From Geopseudomonas sagittaria (GTDB lineage: Bacteria; Pseudomonadota; Gammaproteobacteria; Pseudomonadales; Pseudomonadaceae): a stretch of 64,000 nucleotides of DNA. The position numbers and the translations under genes were made by a program. Below, piece by piece: positions 53,957 through 63,875 of the stretch (position 1 is its first letter; every line of letters begins with the position of its first letter). The notes under the pieces are model-generated. The model had not been told where the DNA came from, did no database searches, and worked only from the letters and a program-made list of their open reading frames with translations. The stretch spans positions 1-64,000 of the forward strand of contig NZ_FOXM01000002.1 in assembly GCF_900115715.1 (NCBI RefSeq), in the 5' to 3' direction.

Positions 53957-55618
53957 ATGACAACAACAATTTCCCCCCCGCCGCAGTGGTCGCGCCGGCG
54001 CAGCGAGAAGCAGCGCCGCCTCGCCCAGGTGCGCCAGCTGGCCGACGGCGTGGTCCTGCCGACCGACAGGATCGTCGCCGCCCTGGAAGCGCTGCTCGCC
54101 CCCGGCGACCGCGTGGTGCTGGAAGGCAACAACCAGAAGCAGGCCGACTTCCTGTCCCGCTCGCTGGCCAAGGCCGATCCGGGCCGCCTGCACGACCTGC
54201 ACATGATCATGCCGAGCGTCAGCCGCAGCGAGCATCTGGACCTGTTCGAGCGCGGTATCGCCCGCAAGCTCGACTTCTCCTTCGCCGGCCCGCAGAGCCT
54301 GCGCATCGGCCAGCTGCTGGAGGACGGCCTGCTCGAAGTCGGCGCCATCCACACCTACATCGAGCTGTACTCGCGCCTGCTGGTCGACCTGATCCCCAAC
54401 GTCGCGCTGGTCGCCGGCTTCGTCGCCGACCGCGCAGGCAACATCTATACCGGGCCGAGCACCGAGGACACCCCGGCGCTGGTCGAGGCGGCCGCGTTCA
54501 GCGACGGCATCGTCATCTTCCAGGTCAACGAGATCGTCGACGATGTGGGCGACCTGCCGCGCGTGGACATCCCGGCCAGCTGGGTCGACTTCGTGGTGGT
54601 GGCCGACAAGCCGTTCTACATCGAACCGCTGTTCACCCGCGACCCGCGCCACATCAAGCCGGTGCACGTGCTGATGGCGATGATGGCGATCCGCGGCATC
54701 TACGAGAAGCACAAGGTGCAGTCGCTCAACCACGGCATCGGCTTCAACACCGCGGCCATCGAGCTGATCCTGCCGACCTACGGCGAGCGCCTCGGCCTCA
54801 AGGGCAAGATCTGCCGCAACTGGACGCTCAACCCGCACCCGACCCTGATCCCGGCCATCGAGACCGGCTGGGTGGAAAGCGTGCACTGCTTCGGCACCGA
54901 GCTGGGCATGGAGAACTACGTGGCGGCGCGCCCGGACGTGTTCTTCACCGGCCGCGACGGCTCGCTGCGCTCCAACCGCATGATGTGCCAGCTGGCCGGC
55001 CAGTACGCGGTCGACCTGTTCATCGGCGCCACCCTGCAGGTCGACGGCGACGGCCATTCCTCCACCGTCACCCGCGGCCGTCTGGCCGGCTTCGGCGGCG
55101 CGCCGAACATGGGCCACGACCCGCGCGGCCGCCGCCACGCCACCCCGGCCTGGCTGGACATGACCGAGCCGGTCACGCTGCTCGAACGCGGCAAGAAGCT
55201 CGTCGTGCAGATGGTCGAGACCTACCAGGAGGGCGGCAAACCCACCTTCGTCGAGCAACTCGACGCGGTGGAGGTGGCGCGCAAGGTCGGCATGCCGCTG
55301 GCGCCGGTGATGATCTACGGCGACGACGTCACCCACCTGCTCACCGAGGAGGGCATTGCCTACCTGTACAAGGCTCGCTCGCTGGAGGAACGCCAGGCGA
55401 TGATCGCCGCGGTGGCCGGGGTCACCAGCATCGGTCTGCGCCACGACCCCAAGGACACCGAGCGCATGCGCCGCGAGGGGCTGATCGCCCTGCCGGAGGA
55501 TCTGGGCATCCGCCGCACCGACGCGACCCGCGAGCTGCTCGCCGCCAAGAGCATCGCCGAGCTGGTCGACTGGTCCGGCGGCCTCTACAACCCGCCCGCC
55601 AAGTTCAGGAGCTGGTGA
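53957..55618 (+). CDS. mdcA: malonate decarboxylase alpha subunit (acetyl-S-ACP:malonate ACP transferase)
   Basis: This 553-residue subunit swaps acetyl for malonyl on the MdcC thiol arm in the biotin-independent enzyme. Typical sequence includes [27 protein letters not shown] and the late [26 protein letters not shown]. The start has a GGAG ribosome site 7 bases upstream. It opens a tight operon; its TGA overlaps the mdcB ATG. Confidence 0.96.
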   Translation: MTTTISPPPQWSRRRSEKQRRLAQVRQLADGVVLPTDRIVAALEALLAPGDRVVLEGNNQKQADFLSRSLAKADPGRLHDLHMIMPSVSRSEHLDLFERGIARKLDFSFAGPQSLRIGQLLEDGLLEVGAIHTYIELYSRLLVDLIPNVALVAGFVADRAGNIYTGPSTEDTPALVEAAAFSDGIVIFQVNEIVDDVGDLPRVDIPASWVDFVVVADKPFYIEPLFTRDPRHIKPVHVLMAMMAIRGIYEKHKVQSLNHGIGFNTAAIELILPTYGERLGLKGKICRNWTLNPHPTLIPAIETGWVESVHCFGTELGMENYVAARPDVFFTGRDGSLRSNRMMCQLAGQYAVDLFIGATLQVDGDGHSSTVTRGRLAGFGGAPNMGHDPRGRRHATPAWLDMTEPVTLLERGKKLVVQMVETYQEGGKPTFVEQLDAVEVARKVGMPLAPVMIYGDDVTHLLTEEGIAYLYKARSLEERQAMIAAVAGVTSIGLRHDPKDTERMRREGLIALPEDLGIRRTDATRELLAAKSIAELVDWSGGLYNPPAKFRSW

Positions 55619-56493
55619 TGAACGCCCGGATTGCGGCACGCCCGCAACTCAGTCTGGCCGAGGCGCTCGCCGACCTGGCCGTCGAGGCGCTGATCGACGA
55701 GGTCGAACTGTCGCCCAAGCCGGCGCTGGTCGACCGCCGTGGCTGCGGCGCTCATGACGATCTCAGCCTGGAGCTGATGCACGCCTCGGCCTGGTCGCTG
55801 TGGGCCACCTTCCACGACATGGCCGCCGCCGGCGAGAAAGCCGGGCAGGTCGATGTCGCCCTGCGCGAGACCCTCGGCCGCCTCGGCCGCGACGGCGAGG
55901 CGCAGATGCTCGCAGTCACCGGCGGGGTCAACACCCACCGCGGGGCGATCTGGGCGCTGGGCCTGCTGGTCACCGCCGCCGCCCAGGAAGCGCGGCCGAT
56001 GCCGGCCGCCGTGACCCTGCGCGCCGCCCGCCTGGCGCGGCTGGAGGATCGCCATATCTCGCAGCGCACGCCGAGCAACGGCGAGCGGGTGCGCCAGCGC
56101 TACGGCGTCGGCGGCGCCCGCGCCGAGGCGCAGGCCGGCTTCCCCGGCGCGCTGCACCACGGCCTGCCGCAGCTCCGGCGCAGTCGCGCCGCCGGCGCCG
56201 GCGAGAGCCACGCCCGCCTGGACGCCCTGCTGGCGATCATGGCCCAGCTCGACGACACCTGCGTGCTGCATCGCGCCGGCCCCGAAGGCCTGTCCTGCAT
56301 GCACGACGGTTCCCGCGCGGTGCTGGAGGCCGGCGGCAGCGCCAGCCTGGCCGGCCGCCGCCGGCTCAAGGATCTCGAATGCCATCTCTTGAGGTTGAAT
56401 GCCTCGCCCGGCGGTGCAGCCGATCTGCTCGCCGTGACTTTATTCCTCGACCGCCTGGAGCCGACGCTCCGGGCGCAGATTGGGAGCCTGTGA
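55618..56493 (+). CDS. mdcB: triphosphoribosyl-dephospho-CoA synthase
   Basis: This 291-residue CitG-family enzyme makes the 2'-(5''-triphosphoribosyl)-3'-dephospho-CoA precursor of the MdcC prosthetic group from ATP and dephospho-CoA. Visible family segments are [20 protein letters not shown] and [15 protein letters not shown]. The stop-start overlap with mdcA (TGATG) marks translational coupling. Confidence 0.94.
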   Translation: MNARIAARPQLSLAEALADLAVEALIDEVELSPKPALVDRRGCGAHDDLSLELMHASAWSLWATFHDMAAAGEKAGQVDVALRETLGRLGRDGEAQMLAVTGGVNTHRGAIWALGLLVTAAAQEARPMPAAVTLRAARLARLEDRHISQRTPSNGERVRQRYGVGGARAEAQAGFPGALHHGLPQLRRSRAAGAGESHARLDALLAIMAQLDDTCVLHRAGPEGLSCMHDGSRAVLEAGGSASLAGRRRLKDLECHLLRLNASPGGAADLLAVTLFLDRLEPTLRAQIGSL

Positions 56494-56495
56494 AC

Positions 56496-56795
56496 ATGGA
56501 AACCCTGTCCTTTGCCTTTCCCGCCGGCCAGCCGGCACGCCAGCGCGCCCAGGTGGGCTGCGTCGGTTCCGGCGACCTGGAAGTGCTGCTCGAACCCGGC
56601 CAGGCCGGCACCCTGAGCATCCAGGTGGTCACCTCGGTGAACGGCAGCGCCGAGCGCTGGCGCCACCTGTTCGAGCGCATGTTCGCCGGTGGCAACCCGC
56701 CGGCCCTGAACGTCGATATCCACGATTTCGGCGCCACACCCGGTGTGGTCCGGCTGCGTCTGGAGCAGGCGCTGGAGGAGCTGAGCGATGTCTGA
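56496..56795 (+). CDS. mdcC: malonate decarboxylase acyl carrier protein (delta subunit)
   Basis: This 99-residue carrier protein holds the phosphoribosyl-dephospho-CoA arm, most likely on Ser25 in the segment CVGSGDLEVLLEP, as in the Klebsiella enzyme. It shuttles malonyl and acetyl groups between MdcA and MdcD/E. It overlaps mdcD by 8 bases. Confidence 0.94.
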   Translation: METLSFAFPAGQPARQRAQVGCVGSGDLEVLLEPGQAGTLSIQVVTSVNGSAERWRHLFERMFAGGNPPALNVDIHDFGATPGVVRLRLEQALEELSDV

Positions 56796-57639
56796 CCTGA
56801 ATGCACTGCTGCACAGTCGCAGCTTCGTCGAACTCGGCGCCCGCCAGCGCGCCAGGGCCCTGCTCGATCAGGGCAGCATGCGCGAGCTGCTCGACCCCTT
56901 CGCCCGGGTCAAGTCGCCGTGGCTGGAGGCCCAGGGCATCGTCGCCCAGGCCGACGACGGCGTGGTGGTCGCCAAGGGCACCCTCGGCGGTCGCCCGGCG
57001 GTGATCGCCGCCATCGAGGGCAACTTCCAGGGCGGCAGCCTCGGCGAGGTCGGCGGCGCCAAGCTGGCCGGCGCGCTGGAACTGGCCGCCGAGGACAACC
57101 GCAACGGCATCCCGACCTGCGCCGTGCTGCTGCTGGAGACCGGCGGCGTGCGCCTGCAGGAGGCCAACCTCGGCCTCGCGGCCATCGCCGAGGTGCAGGC
57201 CGCCATCGTCGAGCTGCGCCAGTACCAGCCGGTGATCGGCGTGGTCGCAGGTCCCGTCGGCTGCTTCGGCGGCATGTCGATCGCCGCCGCGCTGTGCAGC
57301 CACCTGCTGGTCACCCGCGAGGCGCGCCTCGGTCTCAACGGCCCGCAGGTGATCGAGCAGGAGGCCGGCCTCGACGAGTACGACTCGCGCGACCGCCCGT
57401 TCATCTGGAGCCTCACCGGCGGCGAGCAGCGCTTCGCCTGCGGCCTGGTCGACGCCTACGTCGCCGACGAGGTGGAGGTCATCCGCGAGCGTTTGCTGGA
57501 CACCCTCGAACAGCCCGGCGAGGCCCTGCCGCGCAGCCGCCAGTACGCCCGCTTCCTCGACCTGCTGGAGCGCTTCGACGCCGCACCGCAGGCCGACGCC
57601 GCCTCCGTGCGCGCCCTCTACCAAGGAGACCAGGCATGA
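56788..57639 (+). CDS. mdcD: malonate decarboxylase beta subunit
   Basis: This 283-residue carboxyltransferase-fold subunit, with MdcE, decarboxylates malonyl-S-ACP to acetyl-S-ACP and CO2. It has crotonase-like segments (VLLLETGGVRLQEANLG, GPVGCFGGMSIAAALCS). It overlaps mdcC at the start and mdcE at the stop (ATGA). Confidence 0.94.
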   Translation: MSDLNALLHSRSFVELGARQRARALLDQGSMRELLDPFARVKSPWLEAQGIVAQADDGVVVAKGTLGGRPAVIAAIEGNFQGGSLGEVGGAKLAGALELAAEDNRNGIPTCAVLLLETGGVRLQEANLGLAAIAEVQAAIVELRQYQPVIGVVAGPVGCFGGMSIAAALCSHLLVTREARLGLNGPQVIEQEAGLDEYDSRDRPFIWSLTGGEQRFACGLVDAYVADEVEVIRERLLDTLEQPGEALPRSRQYARFLDLLERFDAAPQADAASVRALYQGDQA

Positions 57640-58442
57640 GCACCGTCCTTTCGCAACGCGGCCTGAACTGGCTGCGCGCCCTAACCGGCAACGCCGCCGA
57701 GCAGCCGGGCTACCCGGGCTCGGTCCGCGTGGTCGACGCCAGCCTCGGCGGCCAGCCGGCCCGCTACATCGCGGTGGTGCCGGATGCGGCCAACCGCTTC
57801 CCGCGTGCCCGCAGCGGCGAGGTCGGCCTGCTGGAAGGCTGGAGCCTCGGCCGCGCGCTGGACGAGGTGATCGCCGCCGACCGTGACGTCGCGGTGAAGC
57901 GCGCGGTGGTCGCCGTGGTCGACGTGCCCAGCCAGGCCTACGGCCGCCGCGAGGAGGCCCTCGGCATCCACCAGGCGCTGGCCGGCGCGGTCGACGGTTA
58001 CGCCCGCGCTCGCCTGGCCGGCCATCCGGTGATCGCCCTGCTGGTCGGCAAGGCCATGTCCGGCGCCTTCCTCGCCCACGGCTACCAGGCCAACCGCATC
58101 GTCGCCCTGCGCGATCCGGGGGTGATGGTCCACGCCATGGGCAAGGAATCCGCCGCCCGCGTCACCCTGCGCACGGTCGACGAGCTGGAAGCCTTCGCCG
58201 CCAAGGTGCCGCCGATGGCCTACGACCTCGACAGCTACGCCAGCCTCGGTCTGCTCTGGGAAACCCTGTCGGTGGCCGCCATCGAGGCGCCGCAGGGCGA
58301 CGACCTGGCGCGGGTGCAGGCCTGCCTGGAACAGGCCCAGGCCGACATCCGCGCCGGCGGCACCGACCTGCGCGGCCGCCTCGGCGCCGCCAACCGCGCC
58401 GCTTCGCAGCGCGTGCGCGAGCTGCTGCGCGCGCAGTGGTAA
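57636..58442 (+). CDS. mdcE: malonate decarboxylase gamma subunit
   Basis: This 268-residue subunit pairs with MdcD in the decarboxylase. Family segments include DVPSQAYGRREEALGIHQAL and LLVGKAMSGAFLAHGYQANRI. It overlaps mdcD by 4 bases and is followed by mdcG after 16 bases. Confidence 0.94.
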   Translation: MSTVLSQRGLNWLRALTGNAAEQPGYPGSVRVVDASLGGQPARYIAVVPDAANRFPRARSGEVGLLEGWSLGRALDEVIAADRDVAVKRAVVAVVDVPSQAYGRREEALGIHQALAGAVDGYARARLAGHPVIALLVGKAMSGAFLAHGYQANRIVALRDPGVMVHAMGKESAARVTLRTVDELEAFAAKVPPMAYDLDSYASLGLLWETLSVAAIEAPQGDDLARVQACLEQAQADIRAGGTDLRGRLGAANRAASQRVRELLRAQW

Positions 58443-58458
58443 CCGGGAGGAAACGTCC

Positions 58459-59085
58459 ATGCCTGCCATCGACTTCCAGCCGCAAGCCCACGACCTGCTG
58501 TGGGGCCTGAGCGCCGAGCAGCTCGACGCCGGTGCGCCGGACTGGGCGCGCGACGTGCTCGCCGCCGGCCAACCGGTGGTGGTGCGCCGCGGCTCGGCAC
58601 CGCAGGGCCAGGTCGCGGTGGGCGTGCGCGGGCGCGGCCGCGAGCAGCGCCATGCGACCTGGATGCCGCTGGCGGCGATCAGCCGCCGGGTGGCGCCGGA
58701 GCAGCTGACCGGCGGCGGGGCAGGGCAGGACGCCTGGCCGGCCCTGCGCGCGCTGGCCTGGCTGGCGCCGCAGCTGGACGCCCTGGGTCTCGCCTGGGGC
58801 GTCACCGGCGGTGCCGGCTACCAGCTGGCCAGCGGCGCGCCGGTGCTGCACGGCAACAGCGACCTCGACCTGCTGCTGCGCGCGCCGCAGCCGCTGGCGC
58901 GCGAGGCCGCGGCCGAACTGCTGGCCCTGCTCGACCGGGCGCTGTGCCGGGTCGACCTGCAGCTGGAGACCCCGGCGGGCGCCATCGCCCTGCGCGAGTG
59001 GGCCGGTCCGGCGCCGCAGGTGCTGCTCAAGACCGAGCAGGGCCCGCGTCTGGTGCGCGACCCGTGGCAGGAGGTGACGGCATGA
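58459..59085 (+). CDS. mdcG: phosphoribosyl-dephospho-CoA transferase
   Basis: This 208-residue enzyme attaches the prosthetic group to MdcC. It shows the nucleotidyltransferase-type motif GNSDLDL (132-138, Asp135 and Asp137) and a family opening with a GAGGAAAC ribosome site upstream. It overlaps mdcH by 4 bases. Confidence 0.92.
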   Translation: MPAIDFQPQAHDLLWGLSAEQLDAGAPDWARDVLAAGQPVVVRRGSAPQGQVAVGVRGRGREQRHATWMPLAAISRRVAPEQLTGGGAGQDAWPALRALAWLAPQLDALGLAWGVTGGAGYQLASGAPVLHGNSDLDLLLRAPQPLAREAAAELLALLDRALCRVDLQLETPAGAIALREWAGPAPQVLLKTEQGPRLVRDPWQEVTA

Positions 59086-60017
59086 GCAGTCTGTTCGCCT
59101 TCCCCGGCCAGGGCGCCCAGCAGCCGGGCATGCTTCACCAGTTGCCGGATACGCCCGAGGTGGCCGCCTGTCTGCGCGAGGCCAGCGCGGTGCTGGACGA
59201 GGACGTGCTGGCGCTGGATAGTGAGAAAGCCTTGCGTTCCACCCGCGCCGTGCAGCTGTGCCTGCTGCTCGCCGGGGTGTCCTGCGCCCGCCTGCTGATG
59301 GCGCGCGGCGCGCAGCCGGACTACGTGGCCGGGCTGTCGATCGGCGCCTGGGCGGCGGCGGTGACCGCCGGGGCGCTGGCGTTCGGCGACGCGGTGCGCC
59401 TGGTCGCCCTGCGCGGCGAGCTGATGGAGCGCGCCTGGCCGAGCGGCTACGGGATGACCGCGATCATGGGCCTGGAGCGTTCGACCGTCGAAGCGCTGCT
59501 GGCCGAGGTCCACGGCGCGGACAGCCCGGTGTTCCTGGCCAACGTCAACGCCGCCAACCAGCTGGTGATCGCCGGCAGCGAGGCGGCCATGGCCGCGGTG
59601 GGCGCCCGGGCCCGCGCCCTCGGCGCCGGCGCGGTCAAGCGCCTGGCGGTCAGCGTGCCCTCGCACTGCGCGCTGCTCGACGAACCCGCCGCGCAACTGG
59701 TCGCAGCCTTCGCCCAGGTAGAAGTGCGGCGGCCGGCGCTGCGTTATCTCAGCAGCAGTTCGGCACGCCTGGTCATGGAGCCGAGCGCCCTGCGTGACGA
59801 CCTGGCGCTGAACATGTGCCGCCTGGTCGACTGGCAGGGCACCCTGCGCAACGCCTACGAACGTGGCGTGCGCCTGCACATCGAACTGCCTCCGGGCACG
59901 GTCCTCAGCGGACTGGCGCGGCGGGTCATGAGACAGGGAACCGTGGCTGCCTTCCAGGGCGCCCGTCTCGACACCCTGGTCGCGCTGCTGCGCGAGGAGG
60001 GCTGCGCCGACCGCTGA
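59082..60017 (+). CDS. mdcH: malonyl-CoA:ACP malonyltransferase of malonate decarboxylase
   Basis: This 311-residue FabD-like enzyme loads the first malonyl group onto MdcC. It has the GQGAQ motif (10-14), the nucleophile Ser86 in GLSIGAW and a catalytic His in SVPSHCALLD. It completes the enzyme genes of the cluster. Confidence 0.93.
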   Translation: MSSLFAFPGQGAQQPGMLHQLPDTPEVAACLREASAVLDEDVLALDSEKALRSTRAVQLCLLLAGVSCARLLMARGAQPDYVAGLSIGAWAAAVTAGALAFGDAVRLVALRGELMERAWPSGYGMTAIMGLERSTVEALLAEVHGADSPVFLANVNAANQLVIAGSEAAMAAVGARARALGAGAVKRLAVSVPSHCALLDEPAAQLVAAFAQVEVRRPALRYLSSSSARLVMEPSALRDDLALNMCRLVDWQGTLRNAYERGVRLHIELPPGTVLSGLARRVMRQGTVAAFQGARLDTLVALLREEGCADR

Positions 60018-60073
60018 CAGCCCCTTCGCGAAGTACAAGAACAACAACTTCGATCCACTAAAGGACAACAACA

Positions 60074-60511
60074 ATGATCATCTACGGTGTAGCCCTGCTG
60101 TCCATCTGCACACTGGCCGGCCTGTTCGTCGGCGACCTGCTCGGCGTGCTCATGGGTGTGCCCTCCAACGTCGGCGGTGTCGGTATCGCCATGATCCTGC
60201 TGATCTTCGGCGGCGGCTATCTCAGTAAACGCGGCCTGCTCGCCGGCAAGACCGAACAGGGCATCGAGTTCTGGAGCGCCATCTACATTCCCATCGTGGT
60301 CGCCATGGCTGCCCAGCAGAACGTGCTGGGCGCGCTGTCCGGCGGTCCGGCGGCGATCCTCGCCGGCCTGGCGGCGGTCTCCATCAGCTTCGCCCTGGTG
60401 CCGGTGCTCGACCGCCTCGGCCGCAAGGACGAGGTGGCCGCGGAGCCTGACGCCAAGCCCGCAACCCCTGTCGCTACTGTCAAACCTGCCACCTCCAGCG
60501 CCCAACGGTGA
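60074..60511 (+). CDS. madL: malonate transporter subunit MadL
   Basis: This 145-residue membrane protein has four hydrophobic helices (from IIYGVALLSICTLAGLFVGDLLG) and an alanine/proline-rich tail. With MadM it imports malonate, probably with Na+ or H+ as described for MadLM of Malonomonas. It begins 56 bases after mdcH. Confidence 0.93.
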   Translation: MIIYGVALLSICTLAGLFVGDLLGVLMGVPSNVGGVGIAMILLIFGGGYLSKRGLLAGKTEQGIEFWSAIYIPIVVAMAAQQNVLGALSGGPAAILAGLAAVSISFALVPVLDRLGRKDEVAAEPDAKPATPVATVKPATSSAQR

Positions 60512-60516
60512 TTGCC

Positions 60517-61284
60517 ATGATCCTCGAATCCCTGACCAAGGTACTCAACGGCTACGGCATGATCAGCGGCTTCGCCGTGATCGGCGCGACCATGTGGCTG
60601 TCCTACTGGGCATCCGCCAGGCTGACCAAGGGCCGCCTGCACGGCTCGGCCATCGCCATCCTCATCGGCCTGGTGCTGTCCTACGTCGGTGGCCTGTACA
60701 CCGGCGGGCAGAAGGGCCTGGTGGACATCCCGCTGCTGTCCGGCATCGGCATCCTCGGCGGCGCCATGCTGCGCGACTTCGCGATCATCGCCACCGGCTT
60801 CGGCGTCAATCCCGCGGAGCTCAAGCGCGCCGGGGCCAGCGGGGTGCTGGCGCTGATCGTCGGCATCTTCGCCTCCTTCGTCGCCGGCGCCGGCGTGGCC
60901 CTGGCCTTCGGCTACACCGACGCGGTCAGCCTGACCACCATCGGCACCGGCGCGGTGACCTACATCGTCGGCCCGGTGACCGGCGCGGCCATCGGCGCCA
61001 GCTCCGAGGTGATGGCGCTGTCGATCGCCGCCGGCCTGATCAAGGCCATCGTGGTGATGGTCGCCACCCCCTTCGTGGCGCCCTTCATCGGCCTCAACAA
61101 CCCGCGCGCCGCGGTGATCTTCGGCGGCCTGATGGGCACCTCCAGCGGCGTGGCCGGCGGCCTGGCGGCCACCGACCCGAAGCTGGTGCCCTACGGCTGC
61201 CTGACCGCGGCCTTCTACACCGCCCTCGGCTGCCTGCTCGGCCCGTCGCTGATCTACTTCGTGATGCGCGGCCTGTTCGGCTGA
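60517..61284 (+). CDS. madM: malonate transporter subunit MadM
   Basis: This 255-residue membrane protein has about eight to nine TM helices (for example GFAVIGATMWLSYWASA, GVLALIVGIFASFVAGAGVAL). It is the larger half of the malonate carrier. The ATG at 60517 is used; a GTG at 60508 overlapping the madL stop is an alternative. No mdcR regulator gene follows. Confidence 0.92.
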   Translation: MILESLTKVLNGYGMISGFAVIGATMWLSYWASARLTKGRLHGSAIAILIGLVLSYVGGLYTGGQKGLVDIPLLSGIGILGGAMLRDFAIIATGFGVNPAELKRAGASGVLALIVGIFASFVAGAGVALAFGYTDAVSLTTIGTGAVTYIVGPVTGAAIGASSEVMALSIAAGLIKAIVVMVATPFVAPFIGLNNPRAAVIFGGLMGTSSGVAGGLAATDPKLVPYGCLTAAFYTALGCLLGPSLIYFVMRGLFG

Positions 61285-61657
61285 TCGGCAATGCCTTCGT
61301 CAGCGGCCCGCCTTGTGCGGGCCGTTGACTTTCGCCACATGCGCTGCGGGCAGGTGCAGCCGCAGCAGATGCGGCCGGCGGCCACGGTGATGGCGAACAG
61401 GTCGAAGGCGCGGATTGCAAGCGGGTCTGAGACAGCAAATATGGCCAGCATTGGCCACCCCTGCGGATAGATCGGCTCCTGCAGCACGCCTTAGTCTTGG
61501 GGGCGCCTGCGTTTGGGGCGGCTTCGAATCGATAAGCCACACGCGTCAACGCGCCCGCCATGCCGGGCCCAGTCCCATCCTGCTCGATGCCGCGACCCTT
61601 TCCGCGGGATGGTCAGGGCTGCCTGGCAAGCGAGCTGCCGCCACGAGGAGACAATCC
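61285..61657. other. intergenic region after madM
   Basis: No gene is supported. A hairpin (CGGCCCGC/GCGGGCCG, 61304-61324) could end the mdc-mad operon, though the following bases hold only short T-runs. Short open frames of 77-80 codons on the minus strand show no family resemblance. Confidence 0.5.
61304..61331 (+). terminator. possible terminator of the mdc-mad operon
   Basis: An 8-bp perfect stem with a CTTGT loop follows madM by 20 bases. The downstream TTGACTTT is a poor T-tract, so termination strength is uncertain. Confidence 0.5.
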
Positions 61658-62530
61658 ATGACGATCCCCTGCGCTCCGGCCGAGCTGGCCGCCTACTACG
61701 ACGTGCAGTACAACGCCCGCGCCAGCGTCGCCGACTACGAGCAGTACCCGCGCATCTACCGCACACTCAGCGACCAGGCCCATGCGACCCTGCCGTGCTT
61801 CAAGGACATTGCCTACGGCGAGGGCGCCGCCGAGCGGCTGGACATCTTCCCCGCCAGCCGGCCGGATGCGCCCGTGCTGCTGTTCGTCCACGGCGGCTAC
61901 TGGCGTGCGCTGTCCAAGGCCGACTCGGCGTTCATGGCACCGGCGCTGACCGCGGCCGGGGCCTGCGTGGTGGTGATCGACTACGACCTGGCGCCGGTGG
62001 TGACGCTCGATCAGATCGTCGCCCAGGTGCGCCGCGCCCTGGCCTGGGTCCACGCCAACATCGCCGCGTTTGGCGGCGATCCGCAGCGGCTGTACGCCAG
62101 CGGCAGTTCGGCGGGCGGCCATCTGGTCGGCATGCTGCTGGCAGGCGGCTGGCAGGCCGAGTACGGCCTGCCAGTGGACGTGCTGCGCGGTGCCTTGCCG
62201 GTCAGCGGGCTGTTCGACCTGCGGCCGTTGCTGGACACCCACATCAACGGCTGGATGCGCCTGGACGAGGCGGCGGCGCGGCGCAACAGCCCGCAGTTCC
62301 ATCTACCGACGGCGGCCGGCGAGCTGCTGGTCGCCTATGGCGCTCTGGAGACGGCGGAATTCGCCCGCCAGTCGGCGGACTACCTGGCGGCCTGGCGCAG
62401 CCGCGGGCTGCCCGGTCGCCTGCTGGCGGTGGAAGGGCGCAACCATTTCGACGTGGTGCTGGAGCTGGGCCAGCCGGGCACGCCGCTGTACCGGGCGTTG
62501 CTCCAGTTGATGGGACTGGTCGCGGAGTGA
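61658..62530 (+). CDS. alpha/beta hydrolase, kynurenine-formamidase-like
   Basis: This 290-residue hydrolase has the HGGYW oxyanion segment (78-82) and nucleophile Ser151 in GSSAG, with a late His in EGRNHFDVV. The HGGYW form and overall length are typical of the KynB-like/hormone-sensitive-lipase-related esterases. The start is chosen at MTIPCAPAELAAYYD with a GAGGAG ribosome site; upstream in-frame codons are not conserved-looking. No kyn genes are near, so the substrate is open. Confidence 0.8.
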   Translation: MTIPCAPAELAAYYDVQYNARASVADYEQYPRIYRTLSDQAHATLPCFKDIAYGEGAAERLDIFPASRPDAPVLLFVHGGYWRALSKADSAFMAPALTAAGACVVVIDYDLAPVVTLDQIVAQVRRALAWVHANIAAFGGDPQRLYASGSSAGGHLVGMLLAGGWQAEYGLPVDVLRGALPVSGLFDLRPLLDTHINGWMRLDEAAARRNSPQFHLPTAAGELLVAYGALETAEFARQSADYLAAWRSRGLPGRLLAVEGRNHFDVVLELGQPGTPLYRALLQLMGLVAE

Positions 62531-62534
62531 ATCG

Positions 62535-62561
62535 GCAGGCGCCTCCTTGTGGAGGCGCTGC
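62535..62561 (+). terminator. hairpin after the hydrolase gene
   Basis: GCGCCTCC and GGAGGCGC form a stable stem with loop TTGT, 9 bases after the stop. No T-run follows, so it may act as a weak terminator or RNA-stabilising hairpin. Confidence 0.5.
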
Positions 62562-62585
62562 AATCAGGAAGGCGAAGAGAGCAGG

Positions 62586-62609
62586 GGGGCGCACCGGGCG
62601 GCGCGCCCC
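62586..62609 (-). terminator. hairpin after the porin gene
   Basis: GGGGCGC and GCGCCCC form a 7-bp stem just after the porin stop on the minus strand. There is no T-tract, so it is a weak candidate. Confidence 0.35.
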
Positions 62610-62615
62610 TGACGA

Positions 62616-63875
62616 TCAGAACAGGCTGACCGTGTAGTTGAGGATCAGCCGGTTCTCGTCGATGCTCGCGCGGTAGTTGGAGCGCGCGGTGACGTTGCGC
62701 ACGCGCACGCTGACGTTCTTCAGCGGCCCGCTCTGCACGGTGTAACCGAGATCCAGGTCGCGCTCCCAGTCCTCGCCTTCGAAGTTGCGCCCGGTGTCGA
62801 CGTTGTCGCCCTTCACGTAGCGCACGGTGCTGACCAGGCCGGGGATGCCGAGGGCGGCGAAGTCGTAGTCGTAGCGCGCCTGCCAGGAGCGTTCGTCGGT
62901 GGAGGCGAAGTCGAAGGTCGGCAGCTCGTTGGCCAGCGGCGTCACGTTGCCGAAGATGCGCACCATGCCGTCGTCGCCGGACAGGTTCTGGTAGCCGACG
63001 TGGAAGGTGTGCCCGCCGCGCTTGGCCGACAGCATGCCGTAGAAGGTCTGGTTGTCGATGGCGCCGGCCAGCCGGTCGCCGTCCTCGCTGGCATCGAAGT
63101 AGCCGAGGTTGGCGCCCAGGGTCCAGGCGCCCAGCGGCTCGCTGTGCTTGAGGCTGAAGAAGCGCTGGTGGTAGACGTCTTCCAGCTGCGCGTACCAGGC
63201 GCCGACGCTGGTGCGGTTGGCGTTGAAGGCGTAGTCGGCGCCGGCGTAGTTGAAGCGGTCGCTGCTCACCGACAGCACCGCGCGGCGGCCGATCCACGGC
63301 GACATCTCGGCGTCGCCGGCCTCGTCACGCTGGCTCATCGAGCGCAGCTGGCCGCCCTGCAGGGTCAGCCCGGCGAACTCCTGGGAGACGATGCCGGCAC
63401 CCTGGAAGGTCGGCGGCAGCAGGCGGATGTCGGAGAAGGTCAGCACCGGCAGGTTGGGCTGCAGCTCGCCGACCTTCAGCTCGGTCTTCGACGCCCGGAC
63501 CTTGAGCGCCGCCCCCGCGCGGCTGTACTCGTCGGCCGGCTCGCCGTCGGTGTGGCGCGGCATCAGGCCGGTGCCCAGCGTGCCGGCTCGGTCCTTGCTG
63601 CCGTCCAGCTTGATGCCGAGCAGGCCGATGGCGTCGACGCCGAAGCCGACCGGGCCCGGGGTGTAGCCGGACTTGAAATTGAGGATGAAGCCCTGGGCCC
63701 ATTCTTCCTGTTTCGACTGCGCGCTGGCCGGCACGTCGCGGAAGTCGCGGCTGAAGTAGTAGTTGCGCGCGTTCAGGGTCGCGGTCGAGTCCGCGAGGAA
63801 GCCGCCGTCGGCGGCCAGGGCGGAAAGAGGCAAAGTGCTCAACAGCAGGGGAAGGGTGGGGGTCTTGTAGTTCAT
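62616..63875 (-). CDS. OprD-family outer-membrane porin
   Basis: This 419-residue porin has a signal peptide ([18 protein letters not shown], cut near residue 22) and the OprD layout: [19 protein letters not shown] at the start, [21 protein letters not shown] in the middle and a terminal strand ILNYTVSLF with final Phe. OprD-family members pass small acidic or basic compounds. Its closeness to the malonate genes makes an organic-acid substrate plausible, but a hydrolase gene lies between and it is on the opposite strand. Confidence 0.92.
   Translation of the reverse strand: MNYKTPTLPLLLSTLPLSALAADGGFLADSTATLNARNYYFSRDFRDVPASAQSKQEEWAQGFILNFKSGYTPGPVGFGVDAIGLLGIKLDGSKDRAGTLGTGLMPRHTDGEPADEYSRAGAALKVRASKTELKVGELQPNLPVLTFSDIRLLPPTFQGAGIVSQEFAGLTLQGGQLRSMSQRDEAGDAEMSPWIGRRAVLSVSSDRFNYAGADYAFNANRTSVGAWYAQLEDVYHQRFFSLKHSEPLGAWTLGANLGYFDASEDGDRLAGAIDNQTFYGMLSAKRGGHTFHVGYQNLSGDDGMVRIFGNVTPLANELPTFDFASTDERSWQARYDYDFAALGIPGLVSTVRYVKGDNVDTGRNFEGEDWERDLDLGYTVQSGPLKNVSVRVRNVTARSNYRASIDENRLILNYTVSLF

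Noticed and set aside
61254-61487. A small minus-strand gene after madM (77-80 codons)
   Set aside because: It overlaps the 3' end of madM and the hairpin, has no family resemblance, and two alternative frames of equal quality cover the same bases.
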